From Cardiocondyla obscurior (taxonomy: Eukaryota; Arthropoda; Insecta; Hymenoptera; Formicidae): 64,000 bases of DNA. Below the pieces are notes generated by a model, which saw only the letters and a list, made by a program, of their open reading frames with translations, was not told the origin of the DNA and made no database searches. The DNA is taken from positions 2,232,001-2,296,000 of the forward strand of contig NC_091875.1 of the NCBI RefSeq assembly GCF_019399895.1. The letters are read 5' to 3'. Within the stretch, counting starts at the first letter, position 1. Every line of letters begins with the position of its first letter. Below are positions 60,418-64,000 of this stretch, in pieces. A program made the position numbers and the translations under genes.

Positions 60418-63400
60418 TTACTTTCTCCAATACTGCGCAAATTTATGTAGCTGTTCCACGAGAACAGCCATCACCGCGGTGACTGACAAATCTAAAAGAT
60501 TGTGCACATAGTGTACAGCTTCTTCATCGCTCAAATCCAATCGCAATTTATCTTGAACTTTCTTTACAGCTTTGTCAGGTTCTAAAGCGATATCAGGCAC
60601 ACTGGCGTCTACCATTAACGAAAACAAATTCAATATTAAATTGGCATGTCTACGCAAATGTAAAAACGCCGTGTAACATTGCTTTCGGAATTCATGATAA
60701 TGTTCAGAACCGACGCCGCCCATAGCCTCAACCATCTCTTTACTTAGCTTCATTGGAGGAGGCAAAGGTTTTGGATCTCTGCCTAAGATATAGCCAAAAT
60801 CGATGTGAAAGAGTTTTCCTGCGAATCAAAAAATTATACGTGTTTAGCTTTGATAAAAACAATCCTAACAAAATTAAATGTTAATTAAAACATACCCGAT
60901 GCTGTGAGAAGCAGATTATCCAAATGGCGATCACCGACGCCCAACACATACGTTATTATACAATAACCAGCTGCATAATTCAAAAAATATATTTATTTTT
61001 TTTATTTATAAATTATTCATTTTTCATAAAATTATTTCTACTTACCGCAACTGCGAACATACGTGTCCATGACTTCAGGTACCACTCCGTAAGGTCCAGT
61101 TTCAGAAGGGTGATGTTTTCGAAAGAAATTCAATATTGATCCTTCATTCGCCAGAACTTCGGCGACCGTTGTAGATTCGATAAATTGTACAAAACCATGC
61201 TTAGTGCTTGTTGCGAGCACCCTGTATCCCACGATGAAATCATTAGATAATAATTTTATGTATTATTCGTGATTTTTTACATAATAAATTTTACCTATAT
61301 GGAGTTAGCTTTAAGTCCAAATTTTCCCTTCTTAATAATTTATCCATAAGCGCTATCGTTTGCAAGATTAATTGATCTTGTCGTAAATCGTCTCCATGTT
61401 TAAAGATGGCAATATACTCGGTATTATCTGTCGTTAAAAACGTGAGTTTTGATGGCATAAGTGCGGATTTGAAAAGACTTGCCCTATAAAATTAATAAAA
61501 GAAATATTATATATGAAACAATATCAATATAAACTGTAATTCATTAAATACTTACTTTTCCGGCATAATTCCTTTAATACAAATTTCAGGATCCAAAGGA
61601 AAAGGTATCGGCTCAAAATTCGAAAAGTTAATCTTAAACGCCGGATCTGGATCTGTCAGTAATGTTCTTAATCTATCAGTTTTTTTCTTCCGGTTTCCGC
61701 TTTCTCGCGCGACCGCTTTTACCAGAAATACCAATTGATCGATAAACACTTTTTGTCGCAGGAGAAATGCTCGTCTTTTTTGCCAGATAGTATTTCCCTG
61801 CGCTAACATCATGGAAAACATTTTCATCACGGTAACATACATTTCTCTAACTCGTGTGTCTTGCTTAGCACTTATCGCAGGATCAGTTTGATCTTCGCAC
61901 TCGATGGAGAGATACCAATAAAAATAATTAGCTAGCATCGAGTTTTGACAAGCACGAGTAATTAAAAACGATGCTAGATCCATAAGCGGCTCTTGATTCG
62001 TCGATAATTGGCTCTCCGACTCACTAGACTGTAAACACATGTAAAATTTAGTCATTAAGATTAAGATATTATACAGCAAAATGTATAGACATATTTTTCA
62101 CTCACAGTTGTAACTGGGGTAGATGTAGAATCGCTGCTTCTTAAGTCTTTATCGAATTTTTCGGTTTTTTCGAGCTTCTCCGTTTTTTCCAATCTTTCAC
62201 TTCTTTCTAATTTTTCAGTGCTCCAATTTCTCGATTCCGCTCTTTCTTCTTTCTCCTTCAACATGGCTTGATATGCGGCCTTAATGCTTTCAAAATCTTC
62301 GTACTTTAATGCTTGTACCAATTGCAACAAGTACAACATTAAATCATCGTCAGGAGCTTGATTAAGCCTGCTGATTGCGTATCTTCTAATAGCCGGGTGA
62401 GTAAATGCGGGTCCGAGTAATTCTAAAGCATCCTCAGGATCCGGTGGGGCCCACAAAGCTAACATCTCTAAAGCTTGGCGTTCTTCACCGGTAACTTTCC
62501 AATTCACGCATTTTACAAACTTCGTCAACGCTTTTTTTTGACTAGACAAATAAAATCTGTACTTCCAAATTAAATCCTGTTCCTCGGTAGAAAGCGCGGT
62601 TGTCGGAGGATATCCTAATATTGTATTTAAAGCATCCCGCACGGTCGATGTAGGTTTTAATTCGCGAGTATTACCACCGCTACGTAAACTTCGCGCCAAT
62701 TTATGATGTTTCGCCTCCACGAGGTTTTCCTGCAAAAATAATTAGAGCTTTATGTTTTTAAAATATTTGAGTTTGAATTATTATATATTACACTATTTTT
62801 GCAAAATCTTACTTGTAAAATTTCATAATCAGGAAGTGTCACAACATCTGGTTGCAATCTATGTTGAAAAACCTCGTCTCCATCTTTTTCATAATATACG
62901 ATTGAATACTGTAATTAAATTAATATAATGGTTTATTTTTATATAAAAATCGCGCGTCTCTGCATATATATAAAACTTTATGTACCGGCACACCGTCCAT
63001 CACTACTTCTGGAAATTCTATCATTAAGTACAAATATTCAGATGCTCTTTTTTCTCTCTCATTAATCAATTCAATTTCCCTAAAAGTTAATCTATCCAGC
63101 CAATCAATTTTATTTATTTGTCCATTTCTATGTTTTTTAACGAGCTTTGCGAGCCTCTGCATTTGTTCTTTCCCGTGATCCCTGGCTTTTCCTGGAGTGC
63201 TCGTTGGAATACTGCCATCAGCTTCTATCCCAGGCCATACTCTAAGATCCAGCATGCCCTGTCGATATACCCCATGCTTGCCGAATAATGATATAGTTGT
63301 ACCGCCTACTGGAAGCTGTCTGCCGGGTCCTGCACAGTCGTACAGAGTTATACACAGCTGGGCGTCGCGCGGCAGATCCGTGTAAGAAATTGGTAGATAA

Positions 63401-64000
63401 ACCCACTGGTTCCAGCTGAAAATAAAATGTTATCTCAATAAAAAAAAATTTTTTTTAATAAAATAAAAAATAAAAAATACCGGCAATAAGCGATAGTATG
63501 CAAATACAAAATAAAACATACTTCCAGCGTGTCGTAAAGTGCTTATAGGCTGTATGTACCGGCAGGGCCAATGGCCTACCGCCAGCCCATACTTGTAAAG
63601 ACGCTGCAAGATCTCCGCGAATTCCGCCGCTCTCATATAAACCTGAATACTTAAGTAAAGGGTCCAAAAGTAGCTCGTCGTATTCGGGTCTGTGTCTCTT
63701 GCCTTCCAGCGTACCTCTGAAAAATACCAGAAGACGAATATGTCTCGTAAGAATGCCACATCTTTCAGAACAGCCAATTATTCATGCAATCGGTATTAGA
63801 GATAAAGACGTGACGTTCGTTGAGACGCGTACATGCCACACACGCCAAAGTTAATTACTCCGATCCGATTAGTACACGATAGCATTAATTAACGAGCGTG
63901 TTTGGATCATACAGACGTCAAGACGTTCTTATCTGCCTCTGCATGGTAACCTAGATCGTTCACATTAATGCGGACGATGTACAGCGGGACTCACATCTTA
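60418..64000 (-). CDS. Vps34: Class III phosphatidylinositol 3-kinase Vps34, 5' end outside the window
   Basis: Catalytic subunit of the Vps15/Beclin complexes. It makes PI3P on endosomes and autophagosomes. Exons (- strand): 63995-64000 (last codon and a split codon only), 63522-63716, 62986-63415, 62813-62908, 62106-62729, 61556-62028, 61295-61483, 61046-61221, 60896-60970, 60418-60818; phases agree throughout. The N-terminal part is the C2 domain (GTLEGKRHRPEY, LALPVHTAYK, VGGTTISLFGKHG). The helical domain has HHKLARSLRSG, FVKCVNW and MLYLLQLVQALKYE. The kinase has FKHGDDLRQDQLILQ, the catalytic loop GVGDRHLDNLLL (exon 60896-60970), HIDFGYILG (last exon), and the family-typical end FAQYWRK. 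Missing N-terminal coding is roughly the first 20-25 residues. A charged linker after the helical domain has KTEKLEKTEK repeats. The Drosophila ortholog is Pi3K59F. Confidence 0.97.

Overview
The window reads as nuclear DNA of an insect, most likely an ant or another hymenopteran. It is AT-rich with abrupt CpG/GC-rich islands, and its genes are split by short GT-AG introns. It opens with a tandem array of insect 7TM odorant receptors (ORs), and it carries insect-type orthologs of expanded, Usp12-46, SREBP and Vps34. The species call is inference. No tRNA, rRNA, CRISPR array or prokaryotic feature was seen.

Layout. (1) 1-12.95 kb, + strand: four apparently intact seven-exon odorant receptors and a truncated fifth. 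They alternate between two subtypes (A-B-A-B-pseudo-A), which suggests that a two-gene cassette was duplicated. A fold-back element sits in an intron of OR4. (2) 12.95-15.7 kb: no gene, one fold-back element. (3) 15.7-24.5 kb, - strand: expanded, the FERM/PPxY protein upstream of Hippo-Yorkie, in 11 coding exons with one 3-kb intron. (4) 25.4-28.55 kb, + strand: an eight-exon SLC5-family sodium-coupled transporter; a candidate non-coding exon on the - strand at 30.3 kb may belong to expanded. (5) 28.6-39.5 kb: no supported protein gene. It holds a purine/pyrimidine strand-switch tract, a 450-bp near-perfect fold-back element and a CpG-rich island of about 2 kb. (6) 39.6-41.6 kb, + strand: Usp12-46. 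(7) 42.8-47.0 kb, - strand, convergent with it: SREBP, with microRNA mir-33 in an intron. (8) 47.0-49.2 kb: CpG-rich divergent promoter region. (9) 49.2-58.8 kb, + strand: a giant (about 3165 aa) PWWP, C2H2-finger and AT-hook protein, mostly one 9.2-kb exon, which I cannot name. (10) 60.4 kb to the window edge, - strand: Vps34, with its 5' end cut by the window.

Functional links. SREBP and mir-33 form the conserved lipid-control locus in which transcription factor and microRNA share a primary transcript. expanded (growth control), Usp12-46 (deubiquitinase) and Vps34 (PI3P synthesis, autophagy and endosomes) are conserved single-copy genes. The accessory part is the OR array. Exon coordinates were read by eye from splice consensus and frame continuity. 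In all intact genes the exon phases join into one open frame, which supports the models, but ends may be off by a base or two.
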